Source: Photobacterium kagoshimensis
Lineage (GTDB): Bacteria > Pseudomonadota > Gammaproteobacteria > Enterobacterales > Vibrionaceae
DNA length: 64,000 nt
NCBI RefSeq assembly: GCF_050337045.1
Contig: NZ_JAKJSO010000009.1
Location: 372,001 to 436,000, forward strand
Direction of reading: 5' to 3'
A model generated the notes under the pieces. The model did not search any database. It worked only from the letters and a program-made list of their open reading frames with translations, and had not been told where the DNA came from. The stretch's first letter is position 1. Each line of letters opens with the position of its first letter. The translations under genes and the position numbers were made by a program. Shown here piece by piece: positions 45,243 through 54,250 of the stretch.

Positions 45243-46268
45243 TTGAGTGGTCTAACCGTTGCACTTGATGCAATGGGTGGGGATTTCGGTCCTCAAGTAA
45301 TAGTGCCTGCCGCTGTGCAGGCATTATTACAATACCCAGAGCTAAAAATTATATTCTATGGTGATCAAAGTGCGATCACATCTCAACTATCTCTCCATAA
45401 TCACGCTTCACACCCTCGAATCAGTATTGTTCATTGCGAACACATCATAGAAAACAACACTCGTCCGTCTCAAGCTTTGCGCCATAGCAAAGGTACTTCG
45501 ATGCGTATGGCTATTGATGCCGTTGCTGAAAAGCAAGCCGATGCCTGTGTAAGTGCAGGGAATACTGGGGCATTAATGGCGCTGTCACGCTATATATTAA
45601 AGCAACTACCAGGTGTTGAACGCCCAGCGTTGGTCTCAGCCATTCCTACAAAGAATCATAATAAAACATGGTTGCTTGATTTGGGCGCGAATGTATCGTG
45701 TGACGCCGATACACTGTTTCAGTTTGCTGTGATGGGTTCTGTGATGGCAGAACAGTGCGATATTGAAAAGCCACGGGTTGCGCTTCTTAATATTGGAGAG
45801 GAAGAAATCAAAGGCAACGATTTAGTGAAGCGTTGTGCAGAGATGTTACATCAGTCACCAGATATTCATTTTATTGGCTACTTGGAAGGTGATCAGCTTT
45901 ACTCAGATAAAGCTGATGTTGTGGTTTGTGATGGATTTGTCGGCAATGTTTGCTTGAAAACAAGCGAAGGTGTTGCTGATTTATTTATTTCTAGCTTCAA
46001 AAAAGCGGTGAGCAGTAATCCAATAAAAGGTTTATTGGCCAAATGGTTGTTTAGTGACCTATTCCAAAACCTTAAACAGTTGAACCCCGACCAGTATAAT
46101 GGTGCAAGTCTGCTAGGATTGCGCGGTATTGTGGTGAAAAGCCACGGAAGTGCCGATATTGCAGCTTTTACATATGCCATTGGTGAAGCTGTACACGAGG
46201 TCAAACGACAAATACCGAAAAAAATTAGTCGTCGTTTGGAAGAAGTCTTACTCGAGAGGCCTTATTGA
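45243..46268 (+). CDS. plsX: Phosphate acyltransferase PlsX
   Basis: Peripheral membrane enzyme converting acyl-ACP to acyl-phosphate for phospholipid synthesis. It has 341 residues and a TTG start (MSGLTVALDAMGGDFGPQ), supported by AAGG upstream and by alignment with the E. coli start. Family motifs: AMGGDFGP at 10-17, SAGNTGALMA near 99-108 and VCDGFVGNVCLKT near 225-237. It overlaps the possible upstream start of fabH. Confidence 0.96.
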   Translation: MSGLTVALDAMGGDFGPQVIVPAAVQALLQYPELKIIFYGDQSAITSQLSLHNHASHPRISIVHCEHIIENNTRPSQALRHSKGTSMRMAIDAVAEKQADACVSAGNTGALMALSRYILKQLPGVERPALVSAIPTKNHNKTWLLDLGANVSCDADTLFQFAVMGSVMAEQCDIEKPRVALLNIGEEEIKGNDLVKRCAEMLHQSPDIHFIGYLEGDQLYSDKADVVVCDGFVGNVCLKTSEGVADLFISSFKKAVSSNPIKGLLAKWLFSDLFQNLKQLNPDQYNGASLLGLRGIVVKSHGSADIAAFTYAIGEAVHEVKRQIPKKISRRLEEVLLERPY

Positions 46269-46273
46269 TTTTC

Positions 46274-47230
46274 ATGAACAGTAAAATTTTAGGTACTGGT
46301 AGTTATCTACCAGCGCAAGTGCGTACCAACGCCGATTTAGAACAAATGGTCGATACGACCGATGAGTGGATTGTTGCACGCACCGGTATTCGTGAGCGCC
46401 GTATTGCAGCAGTAGACGAAACGGTTGCGGTAATGGGTTATCAAGCATCTTTAAACGCTATCGACATGGCGGGTATTGATAAAGAAGATATCGACTTGAT
46501 CATCGTTGCGACGACAAGTGCGAGCCATGCATTCCCATCAGCAGCTTGCCAAGTGCAAGGTATGTTAGATATTAAAGGCTGTCCTGCATTTGATATCGCG
46601 GCGGCATGTTCTGGTTTCGTATACGCACTTAGCATTGCGGATCAACACATTAAAACCGGTATGGCGAAAAATGTGTTAGTGATCGGCGCGGATGCGTTAT
46701 CGCACAAATGTGATCCAGAAGATCGTGGCACGATCATTTTATTTGGTGATGCTGCTGGTGCGGTTGTTGTTGGTGCAAGTGAAGAACCTGGCATTCTCTC
46801 TACCCATTTGCATGCCGATGGTCACTTTGGTGGTTTGCTGAGCCTAGCAACTCCCGAGCATGGTGAAGCATTTACCGATGATAAATGGCTTTACATGGCG
46901 GGTAACGAAGTCTTTAAAGTAGCGGTAACTCAGTTATCTAACTTGGTTAAAGACACGCTAGCGGCAAATAACATGGATAAGTCTGAATTAGACTGGCTTG
47001 TTCCGCACCAAGCGAATTTACGTATTATCTCGGCGACAGCCAAAAAGCTATCCATGTCGATGGATCAAGTGGTTGTTACCCTTGATCGCCATGGTAATAC
47101 CTCTGCAGCAACAGTGCCAACTGCACTGGATGAAGCAGTACGTGATGGCAGAATCCAACGTGGTCAAACCTTACTATTAGAAGCGTTTGGTGGCGGTTTC
47201 ACTTGGGGCTCTGCGCTCGTTAAGTTTTAA
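46274..47230 (+). CDS. fabH: 3-oxoacyl-ACP synthase III (KAS III)
   Basis: Starts fatty acid synthesis by joining acetyl-CoA and malonyl-ACP. The ATG start gives 318 residues, the same frame and length as E. coli FabH (317). An in-frame TTG 9 bases upstream overlaps the plsX stop (TTGA) and has a better-spaced AGAGG, so it may be used too. Active site: Cys112 in AACSGFVYAL, His in VPHQANLRI near 244, Asn in RHGNTSAATV near 275. Confidence 0.95.
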   Translation: MNSKILGTGSYLPAQVRTNADLEQMVDTTDEWIVARTGIRERRIAAVDETVAVMGYQASLNAIDMAGIDKEDIDLIIVATTSASHAFPSAACQVQGMLDIKGCPAFDIAAACSGFVYALSIADQHIKTGMAKNVLVIGADALSHKCDPEDRGTIILFGDAAGAVVVGASEEPGILSTHLHADGHFGGLLSLATPEHGEAFTDDKWLYMAGNEVFKVAVTQLSNLVKDTLAANNMDKSELDWLVPHQANLRIISATAKKLSMSMDQVVVTLDRHGNTSAATVPTALDEAVRDGRIQRGQTLLLEAFGGGFTWGSALVKF

Positions 47231-47314
47231 TGTTATGGCTGCTGAAGCGTCTGCAGTGGTAACTCTATAAAGAAGCTGAATATTATTCAGTAAAATAAGA
47301 ATAAGGATTCTCGA

Positions 47315-48238
47315 ATGTCTAAGTTCGCGATTGTATTCCCTGGTCAGGGATCTCAAGCAGTTGGCATGTTAGCTGAACTGGCTGAAAAATTTTCTGTTGT
47401 AACCGATACCTTTGCTGAAGCATCTGAAGTATTAGGTTACGACCTGTGGGCTCTGGTTCAAAATGGCCCTGCTGAAGATCTAAACCAAACGCACCGCACT
47501 CAACCTGCATTGCTAACAGCATCTGTCGCTATTTGGCGTGTATGGCAGCAAGAAGGTGGTGAACAACCTACTGTTGTTGCAGGTCACAGCCTTGGCGAAT
47601 ATTCAGCTCTTGTATGTGCTGGTGTGATTGATTTTAAAGATGCGGTGAAATTGGTTGAGCTACGTGGCCAACTAATGCAAGAAGCCGTGCCTGCTGGTAT
47701 TGGCGCAATGTCTGCGATTATCGGCTTAGATAACGATGCGATTGCGAAAGCGTGTGAAGAAGCAGCGCAAGGCCAAGTTGTATCGCCTGTAAACTTTAAC
47801 TCGCCTGGCCAAGTGGTTATTGCGGGTAATAAAGAAGCAGTAGAGCGCGCAAACGTGCTGTGTAAAGAAGCGGGCGCTAAGCGTGCACTTCCACTACCTG
47901 TTTCTGTGCCATCGCACTGTGAACTAATGAAACCTGCTGCTGACAAACTAGCAGTAGCGCTAGAAAATGTTGAATTTAAAGCACCTGCAATCCCTGTGAT
48001 TAACAATGCAGATGTGGCAACTGAAACCGATCCTGCTGCCATTAAACTGGCGCTTGTTAAACAGCTATATGGTCCAGTACGTTGGACTGAGTCTGTAGAA
48101 CGCATGGCGGAAGACGGTATTGAGCAGTTGCTAGAAATGGGTCCTGGTAAAGTACTTACTGGCCTAACAAAGCGTATTAATCGCGCACTTGGTGGTTCTG
48201 CTGTTAATGATGTTGCTTCTTTTGAGGCTACAAAATAA
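47315..48238 (+). CDS. fabD: Malonyl-CoA:ACP transacylase
   Basis: Moves the malonyl group from CoA to ACP. It is 307 residues, starts MSKFAIVFPGQGSQAVGM (oxyanion-loop GQGSQ), has the nucleophile motif GHSLGEYSAL with Ser near 92, the RGQLMQEA arginine near 117, and the catalytic histidine in SVPSHCELM near 200. AAGGA lies before the ATG. It lies in order between fabH and fabG. Confidence 0.97.
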   Translation: MSKFAIVFPGQGSQAVGMLAELAEKFSVVTDTFAEASEVLGYDLWALVQNGPAEDLNQTHRTQPALLTASVAIWRVWQQEGGEQPTVVAGHSLGEYSALVCAGVIDFKDAVKLVELRGQLMQEAVPAGIGAMSAIIGLDNDAIAKACEEAAQGQVVSPVNFNSPGQVVIAGNKEAVERANVLCKEAGAKRALPLPVSVPSHCELMKPAADKLAVALENVEFKAPAIPVINNADVATETDPAAIKLALVKQLYGPVRWTESVERMAEDGIEQLLEMGPGKVLTGLTKRINRALGGSAVNDVASFEATK

Positions 48239-48291
48239 CTGAATAGTTATTGCATTACCCACTAAGTAGTATTAGTTAAAGAGGAATAACA

Positions 48292-49026
48292 ATGAGCCTG
48301 AAAGGTAAAATTGCACTGGTAACAGGTGCGAGCCGTGGTATCGGTCGTGCGATCGCTGAAATTTTAGTCGAGCGTGGCGCAAAAGTAATCGGTACTGCAA
48401 CATCTGAAAGTGGTGCAGAAGCAATCAGCGCTTATTTAGGTGAAAACGGTAAAGGTCTGGCACTAAACGTTACATCGCCTGAGTCGATTGAAACGGTTCT
48501 CAAGCAGATCAAAGAAGAGTTTGGTGACGTTGACATTCTTGTTAACAACGCTGGTATCACGCGTGATAACTTGCTAATGCGTATGAAAGATGACGAATGG
48601 CAAGACATCATGGATACTAACCTGACTTCAATTTTCCGCCTGTCTAAAGCGGTATTACGTGCCATGATGAAAAAGCGTCATGGCCGTGTTATCAGCATTG
48701 GCTCAGTCGTTGGTACTATGGGTAATGCAGGTCAGACTAACTATGCCGCAGCAAAGGCTGGTTTGATTGGCTTTACTAAGTCGATGGCGCGTGAAGTGGC
48801 TTCTCGTGGTATTACAGTCAATGCTGTAGCACCTGGTTTTATCGAAACCGATATGACAAAAGCGCTGAATGATGACCAACGTGCTGCTACACTAGCAAAC
48901 GTACCTGCAGGTCGCCTAGGTGATCCACGTGAAATCGCGGCAGCTGTTGCTTTCCTTGCATCTGACGATGCGGGTTATGTGACAGGTGAAACGTTGCACG
49001 TAAATGGCGGCATGTACATGATTTAA
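48292..49026 (+). CDS. fabG: 3-oxoacyl-ACP reductase
   Basis: NADPH-dependent short-chain dehydrogenase reducing 3-oxoacyl-ACP. It has 244 residues, the cofactor motif TGASRGIGRA at about 12-21, NNAG near 86, and the catalytic Ser-Tyr-Lys set in SIGSVVGT (about 136-143) and YAAAKAG (about 151-157). RBS GAGGAA is 6 bases before the ATG. It forms the reductive step between the condensing enzymes of the same cluster. Confidence 0.97.
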   Translation: MSLKGKIALVTGASRGIGRAIAEILVERGAKVIGTATSESGAEAISAYLGENGKGLALNVTSPESIETVLKQIKEEFGDVDILVNNAGITRDNLLMRMKDDEWQDIMDTNLTSIFRLSKAVLRAMMKKRHGRVISIGSVVGTMGNAGQTNYAAAKAGLIGFTKSMAREVASRGITVNAVAPGFIETDMTKALNDDQRAATLANVPAGRLGDPREIAAAVAFLASDDAGYVTGETLHVNGGMYMI

Positions 49027-49183
49027 CCAATAAAGTTGTAAAACTTGATGATGCAAGTCAAACTCATCGTATTTTCATGCAAAATCGTGGTTTGACCAGC
49101 ACTGTGAGAGTTGCAACTTTTGTAGTAATGAATAAACTACAGCAAATCGCATTAGCGAATTCTTGTTTTAAGGAAATAGATTA

Positions 49184-49420
49184 ATGAGCAACATCGAAGA
49201 ACGCGTAAAAAAAATCATCATCGAGCAACTAGGTGTAGACGAAGCTGAAGTTAAGAACGAAGCTTCTTTTGTTGATGATCTAGGTGCTGATTCACTAGAT
49301 ACAGTTGAACTAGTAATGGCTCTTGAAGAAGAATTCGATACAGAAATTCCTGACGAAGAAGCTGAAAAAATTACAACAGTTCAAGCTGCAATCGACTACG
49401 TTGTTGGCGCTTCTGAGTAA
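49184..49420 (+). CDS. acpP: Acyl carrier protein
   Basis: Small acidic carrier of acyl chains. The 78-residue protein has the 4'-phosphopantetheine site Ser37 in LGADSLDTVE. The 157-base gap after fabG and the terminator after acpP show that, as in E. coli, acpP is likely to have its own strong promoter and short transcript. Confidence 0.98.
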   Translation: MSNIEERVKKIIIEQLGVDEAEVKNEASFVDDLGADSLDTVELVMALEEEFDTEIPDEEAEKITTVQAAIDYVVGASE

Positions 49421-49433
49421 TTAAGAACACCTC

Positions 49434-49465
49434 AAGGCGGTCACCATGACCGCCTTATTTCTTTT
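49434..49465 (+). terminator. Intrinsic terminator after acpP
   Basis: AAGGCGGTCA/TGACCGCCTT stem with a 3-base loop, followed by ATTTCTTTT. It probably terminates most acpP transcripts and lets some pass into fabF. Confidence 0.8.
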
Positions 49466-49507
49466 GTATATCCCTGTTTAAACCCTCAATTCCCGGAGAG
49501 ATAGATC

Positions 49508-50746
49508 GTGTCAAAGCGTCGCGTTGTTGTTACTGGCATGGGAATGCTGTCGCCTGTAGGCAATACAGTTGATTCTTCATGGAAAGCACTGTTAGCTGGT
49601 ACTAGTGGTATTAGCAATATTGAGCATTTCGATGCAAGTGCTTTTGCTACCCGTTTTGCGGGTATGGTGAAAGACTTCAATTGTGAAGAATACATGACTA
49701 AGAAAGATGCTCGTAAAATGGATTTGTTTATCCAATACGGCATTGCGGCTGGCGTTCAGGCTCTGAAAGACTCTGGTTTTGAAGTTACTGAAGAAAATGC
49801 ACCGCGTTTCGGTGTAGCTATTGGTTCTGGCATTGGTGGTCTTGGCCTTATTGAAGCCAACCATCGTGCATACATGGAAAAAGGTCCGCGCAAAATTAGC
49901 CCGTTCTTTGTTCCATCTACAATTGTAAATATGATCGCTGGCCACATGTCTATCATGCATGGTCTACGTGGTCCAAACATTGCGATTTCTACAGCGTGTA
50001 CAACAGGCCTTCATAACATTGGCCATGCTGCACGTATGATCGCTTACGGCGATGCAGATGCAATGCTAGCAGGTGGTGCAGAGAAAGCATCAACTGAACT
50101 AGGTATGGGCGGCTTTGCAGCTGCAAAAGCACTGTCTACTCGCAATGATGATCCACAAGCAGCTTCTCGCCCATGGGACAAAGACCGTGATGGTTTTGTT
50201 CTTGGTGACGGTGCTGGCATGATGGTACTGGAAGAGTACGAACATGCGAAAGCGCGTGGTGCTAAAATTTACGCTGAGCTTGTTGGCTTTGGTATGAGTG
50301 GTGATGCTTACCACATGACTTCACCAAGCGCAGACGGTTCTGGCGGTGCACTAGCGATGGAAGCATGTATCCGTGATGCGGGTATTAATGCGGATAAAGT
50401 TGGCTACATCAATGCACACGGTACATCAACACCTGCAGGTGATGTGGCTGAAACGCTAGGCATCAAGCGCGCAATGGGCGCAGCGGTGAACGATGTCTTG
50501 GTATCATCAACAAAATCAATGACTGGCCACCTTCTTGGTGCTGCGGGTTCTGTTGAAGCTATCATCTCTGTGATGGCACTGGTTGACCAAGCGGTTCCAC
50601 CAACAATTAACCTTGAAAACCCTGACGAAGGCTGTGATTTAGACTACGTTGCGGGCGAAGCACGTCAGGTTAACCTAGAGTACTCACTATGTAACTCATT
50701 TGGTTTTGGCGGCACAAACGGCTCATTGCTGTTCAAGAAAATTTAA
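49508..50746 (+). CDS. fabF: 3-oxoacyl-ACP synthase II (KAS II)
   Basis: Condensing enzyme that elongates acyl-ACP, and in E. coli sets temperature control of cis-vaccenate. It is 412 residues, starts with GTG after CGGAGAG, and has the Cys-His-His set: STACTTGLHN (Cys near 163), NAHGTSTPAGD (near 302) and TGHLLGAAG (near 339). Because this lineage includes deep-sea species in which FabF affects pressure growth, its chain specificity is of interest, but nothing unusual is seen in the active site. Confidence 0.97.
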   Translation: MSKRRVVVTGMGMLSPVGNTVDSSWKALLAGTSGISNIEHFDASAFATRFAGMVKDFNCEEYMTKKDARKMDLFIQYGIAAGVQALKDSGFEVTEENAPRFGVAIGSGIGGLGLIEANHRAYMEKGPRKISPFFVPSTIVNMIAGHMSIMHGLRGPNIAISTACTTGLHNIGHAARMIAYGDADAMLAGGAEKASTELGMGGFAAAKALSTRNDDPQAASRPWDKDRDGFVLGDGAGMMVLEEYEHAKARGAKIYAELVGFGMSGDAYHMTSPSADGSGGALAMEACIRDAGINADKVGYINAHGTSTPAGDVAETLGIKRAMGAAVNDVLVSSTKSMTGHLLGAAGSVEAIISVMALVDQAVPPTINLENPDEGCDLDYVAGEARQVNLEYSLCNSFGFGGTNGSLLFKKI

Positions 50747-50767
50747 TTGTAACCTGTTATCATAAAG

Positions 50768-50799
50768 CGGCCCGGTATTCTTACCGGGCCGTTTTTTTT
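50768..50799 (+). terminator. Strong intrinsic terminator after fabF
   Basis: A GC-rich 10-pair stem CGGCCCGGTA/TACCGGGCCG with loop TTCT and eight T's. Only about 20-26 bases separate it from the pabC start. Confidence 0.95.
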
Positions 50800-50825
50800 G
50801 TGCGAAAGATAGTGAGCAAGTGAAT

Positions 50826-51635
50826 ATGACCCGCATAAATGGATCTGATGTTGAGCATATAGCAGTGACAGACCGCGCTATACAGTACGGTGATGGTTGC
50901 TTTTCAACCATTTTGGTGGAAAGTGGAAGACCGAAACTTTGGCCTTTGCACCAAGCACGGTTTGTGAAAACACTGGCAGCTTTATTTATTCCAGAGCCTG
51001 ATTGGCGAGCGGTATTACTTCAGGTAGAAACCTTTGCAGCGGATTTTGTCGATAAAGGTGTGGTCAAAGTATTAATTAGTCGCGGTAGCGGTGGCCGAGG
51101 TTATAGCCTGACAGGGTGTCAGTCGCCTAGCGTGGTTATTTCACATTTCCCCTTTCCTGCGCATTATCATGAATGGCAACACGCTGGCATTCAGCTTGGT
51201 GTTTGCGAGCAAGTACTAGGGCTTTCACCTATGCTTGCTGGTTTTAAGCACCTTAATCGCTTAGAGCAAGTTCTCCTTAAACAAGAGATAGAATCTCACC
51301 AATGGCTAGATGCAGTAGTATGTGATGTGCAGGGGCACGTCGTGGAAACGTCGGCATCGAATATCTTCTGGCGTAAAGACGATACCTTGTATACCCCAGA
51401 TTTATCGATGGCAGGCGTGTGTGGTGTAATGCGAGAGCATGTTATTGGGTTAATTGAAGATTCACCCTATTGTCTGGAGATTGTAAAATCACCACTGACT
51501 GCATTGCTTTGCGCAGATGAAGTCTTTATTACTAATGCCTTAATGGCGTTAGTGCCTATTAAAAAAATCAATGAACATTCTTTTACTGAGCGTACTGCGC
51601 TTAATGAGTTGAACAAGAGGTTGTATTCGTGTTGA
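50826..51635 (+). CDS. pabC: Aminodeoxychorismate lyase
   Basis: PLP enzyme of folate synthesis that releases 4-aminobenzoate and pyruvate. The ATG start gives 269 residues; a GTG two codons earlier is also possible. Class IV aminotransferase features: RAIQYGDGCFST near 18, the PLP lysine in GFKHLNRLEQV near 140, and VETSASNIFW near 175. It overlaps mltG by 7 bases, so the two are coupled. It follows a strong terminator, so its promoter is probably inside fabF or it depends on read-through. Confidence 0.94.
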   Translation: MTRINGSDVEHIAVTDRAIQYGDGCFSTILVESGRPKLWPLHQARFVKTLAALFIPEPDWRAVLLQVETFAADFVDKGVVKVLISRGSGGRGYSLTGCQSPSVVISHFPFPAHYHEWQHAGIQLGVCEQVLGLSPMLAGFKHLNRLEQVLLKQEIESHQWLDAVVCDVQGHVVETSASNIFWRKDDTLYTPDLSMAGVCGVMREHVIGLIEDSPYCLEIVKSPLTALLCADEVFITNALMALVPIKKINEHSFTERTALNELNKRLYSC

Positions 51636-52639
51636 AGAAGTTATTGTTAGTTATCGTGGTGTTAGCGATGGCTGGCGCAGGTGCTATTGGTTGGTCGTAT
51701 CAACAAGTTGTGGCATCGCTGTCACAGCCTGTCATAAACACGGAAACGACATTATTTACGGTTACACCAGGCTCTAGTTTTAGAGGCGTATTGAACCAAC
51801 TTGATCGTGCGAAAATTATTAAGCAAACCCGTTGGACGCGCTGGGTGGTTAAATTAGACCCAAGGTTAGCACAAGTAAAAGTGGGGACTTACCAAATTCC
51901 CACTGATCTGACCTTGCATGGTGTATTAGCACTCCTAACAAGTGGAAAAGAGCATCAGTTTGCGATCACTTTAGTTGAAGGTGATCGCTTCTCTGATTGG
52001 CTCGCTCAGCTCAGCCAAGCACCGCATATTAAACACGCGACGGAAGGCATGACGGAAGCGGAGATTGCAAAAGCCATTGGTGCCAACGGTAAAAAATTAG
52101 AAGGGTACTTGTTGCCGGAAACCTACCACTATACGGCAGGTACAACCGATATCGAAGTGTTACGCCGCTCGTACAGAGCGATGGATAGCTTATTAGAAGC
52201 AGCATGGCAGAAGCGTGATCAGGCGATCCCTTTAAAGAGTCAGTATGAAGCCTTGATCATGGCGTCGATTATCGAGAAGGAAACCGCAGTCGATAGCGAA
52301 CGCACATTAGTGTCTTCGGTCTTTATGAACCGTTTAAACAAAGGCATGCGCCTACAAACGGACCCAACGGTTATCTATGGTATGGGGGATAATTACAAAG
52401 GTAATATCCGCAGAAAAGATTTGCGTACACCGACACCTTATAATACCTACACTATCTTCGGTTTACCGCCTACACCGATTGCGATGCCGAGTAAGGCCTC
52501 GGTATTGGCTGCGATGAAGCCAGAGAATAGCAATTATTATTATTTTGTCGCGGATGGTAATGGCGGTCATAAGTTTTCTAAGTCACTCCGTGAACACAAT
52601 CGCGCAGTTCGCGCCTATCTAAAAACATTAAGAAAGTAA
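51629..52639 (+). CDS. mltG: Endolytic murein transglycosylase MltG (YceG)
   Basis: Inner-membrane lytic transglycosylase that cuts new glycan strands and may end their growth. The 336-residue protein starts with GTG, has one N-terminal membrane helix (about 3-22), a LysM-like domain and the YceG catalytic region with IIEKETAVDSERTLVSSVF (catalytic Glu near 219) and RLQTDPTVIYG near 245. It overlaps pabC upstream and tmk downstream by one base (TAATG). Confidence 0.95.
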   Translation: MLKKLLLVIVVLAMAGAGAIGWSYQQVVASLSQPVINTETTLFTVTPGSSFRGVLNQLDRAKIIKQTRWTRWVVKLDPRLAQVKVGTYQIPTDLTLHGVLALLTSGKEHQFAITLVEGDRFSDWLAQLSQAPHIKHATEGMTEAEIAKAIGANGKKLEGYLLPETYHYTAGTTDIEVLRRSYRAMDSLLEAAWQKRDQAIPLKSQYEALIMASIIEKETAVDSERTLVSSVFMNRLNKGMRLQTDPTVIYGMGDNYKGNIRRKDLRTPTPYNTYTIFGLPPTPIAMPSKASVLAAMKPENSNYYYFVADGNGGHKFSKSLREHNRAVRAYLKTLRK

Positions 52640-53268
52640 TGAACGGTAAATTTATTGTAATTGAAGGCCTTGAAGGGGCTGGTAAAAGCACCGCTATCAA
52701 TCAAGTTGTGGCGACATTGGCAGCCAAAGGGATCCATGATCCGCAGTCTACTCGTGAGCCTGGCGGTACACCGCTTGCAGAACAAATGCGTACTTTGGTT
52801 AAAGAAGGCCATCCTGATGAGCCGTTAACCGACATGGCTGAACTGTTACTGCTTTATGCTGCACGTATTCAGCTGGTGGATAATGTGATTAAACCAGCGC
52901 TGAATGCTGGTCGCTGGGTGGTTGGTGATCGTCATGATATGTCATCGCAAGCTTATCAAGGTGGTGGTCGCGGTTTTGATAAAGTATTAATGGAAAACCT
53001 GCGTGACACCGTGCTGGGTGATTTCCGTCCCGACTTTACTATTTATATGGATATTGATCCTGTCTTGGGGCTGGAACGCGCGCGTGGCCGTGGGGAACTC
53101 GATCGTATTGAACAAATGAACATTGATTTCTTCCATCGCGCTCGTGCTCGTTTTCTTGAATTAGCAGAAAATGACGACAGTGTTGTCATTATCGATGCTA
53201 GCCAAACGTTAGCAGCGGTTACGGCTGACATTACTACAGCGTTAACGCAGTGGTTGGAGACACAGTAA
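52639..53268 (+). CDS. tmk: Thymidylate kinase
   Basis: Phosphorylates dTMP to dTDP. It is 209 residues with P-loop EGLEGAGKSTA (about 8-18), the DR(H/Y) motif GDRHDMSSQAYQGGGRG near 94-110 and the LID stretch RARGRGELDRIE near 143-154. Its ATG overlaps the mltG stop and its stop touches the holB ATG, so the pabC-mltG-tmk-holB run is tightly coupled. Confidence 0.97.
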   Translation: MNGKFIVIEGLEGAGKSTAINQVVATLAAKGIHDPQSTREPGGTPLAEQMRTLVKEGHPDEPLTDMAELLLLYAARIQLVDNVIKPALNAGRWVVGDRHDMSSQAYQGGGRGFDKVLMENLRDTVLGDFRPDFTIYMDIDPVLGLERARGRGELDRIEQMNIDFFHRARARFLELAENDDSVVIIDASQTLAAVTADITTALTQWLETQ

Positions 53269-54234
53269 ATGTTATACCCGTGGCAAGACGCGCTATGGCA
53301 ACAATGGCAGCTATTACTGGGTCAAGGTCGCTTACACCATGCGATTTTACTGACAGCTGCGAAAGGGAGTGGGCGTGGTGCTTTAGCCAAGCACCTAGCG
53401 CAAACTGTCTTGTGCCTAAATGGTGGTAATGAACCGTGTGGTTTGTGTCATGCTTGCCAATTATTCGATGCACAAACACACCCTGACTTTCACTGGATAA
53501 AGCCAGAGCAAGACGGTAAGCAGATCAGTGTGGATGCGGTGCGTAAGTGTAATCGCTATGCGGTTGAAACTTCACAGCTTGGTGGAAAGCGCGTTATCTT
53601 CATTGAGTCAGCCGATGCGCTCGGTGAAGCGGGGGCGAATGCAATTCTAAAAACATTGGAAGAGCCACCTCAAAACTGTCAGTTCATTCTAACCGCGCAG
53701 TCGCTTGATAGCTTATTACCAACGATTGTGAGTCGTTGTAATAAGTGGCGCTTAAGCGTGCCTGACGAAGCTCAAGCGAAGCGCTGGGTGGAACAGCAGT
53801 TAATGCAATCTATTAAAGCCGAATCTGTACGCCTTAATTGTGGCGCACCATTGGCTACACTTGCGTTTGTTGAGCAAGGGCAAGATATACGTCACGGTAA
53901 ATTGATTGAGGCGTTTGCCGCTTTTTTACAGCCACCAAATGTAGGTTTGTACGATGTGGCTGGTTTGTGTGCCAGTGAAGGTGCGGTAAGTTTGCAGTGG
54001 TTAAGCTTTTTCTTGCTTGATTGCATCAAGTTCCAGCAAGGTGCTGCCGGGTATCTCGTGCACCAAGAATCTGCCACTTGGGTTGAACAAGTCGCACGCA
54101 CAGTACCTATTGCTGTGTTGATCCGCCAAGCTAGACAGATCAATCAACTCCATCAACAATTACAAAAACACACAGGACTCAACAGTGAGTTATTGATTGT
54201 TGAATGGCTAAGTACTTTTTTGAAAGAAGAATAA
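53269..54234 (+). CDS. holB: DNA polymerase III subunit delta'
   Basis: Clamp-loader subunit of the replicase. It has 321 residues, an AAA+-like fold with a degenerate P-loop (TAAKGSGRGAL), and the zinc-binding cysteines C...CGLCHAC near 49-62. SRC in IVSRCNKW near 155 is the clamp-loader arginine-finger motif. It starts directly at the tmk stop. Confidence 0.94.
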   Translation: MLYPWQDALWQQWQLLLGQGRLHHAILLTAAKGSGRGALAKHLAQTVLCLNGGNEPCGLCHACQLFDAQTHPDFHWIKPEQDGKQISVDAVRKCNRYAVETSQLGGKRVIFIESADALGEAGANAILKTLEEPPQNCQFILTAQSLDSLLPTIVSRCNKWRLSVPDEAQAKRWVEQQLMQSIKAESVRLNCGAPLATLAFVEQGQDIRHGKLIEAFAAFLQPPNVGLYDVAGLCASEGAVSLQWLSFFLLDCIKFQQGAAGYLVHQESATWVEQVARTVPIAVLIRQARQINQLHQQLQKHTGLNSELLIVEWLSTFLKEE

Positions 54235-54250
54235 AACAGAGGAATTTAAC

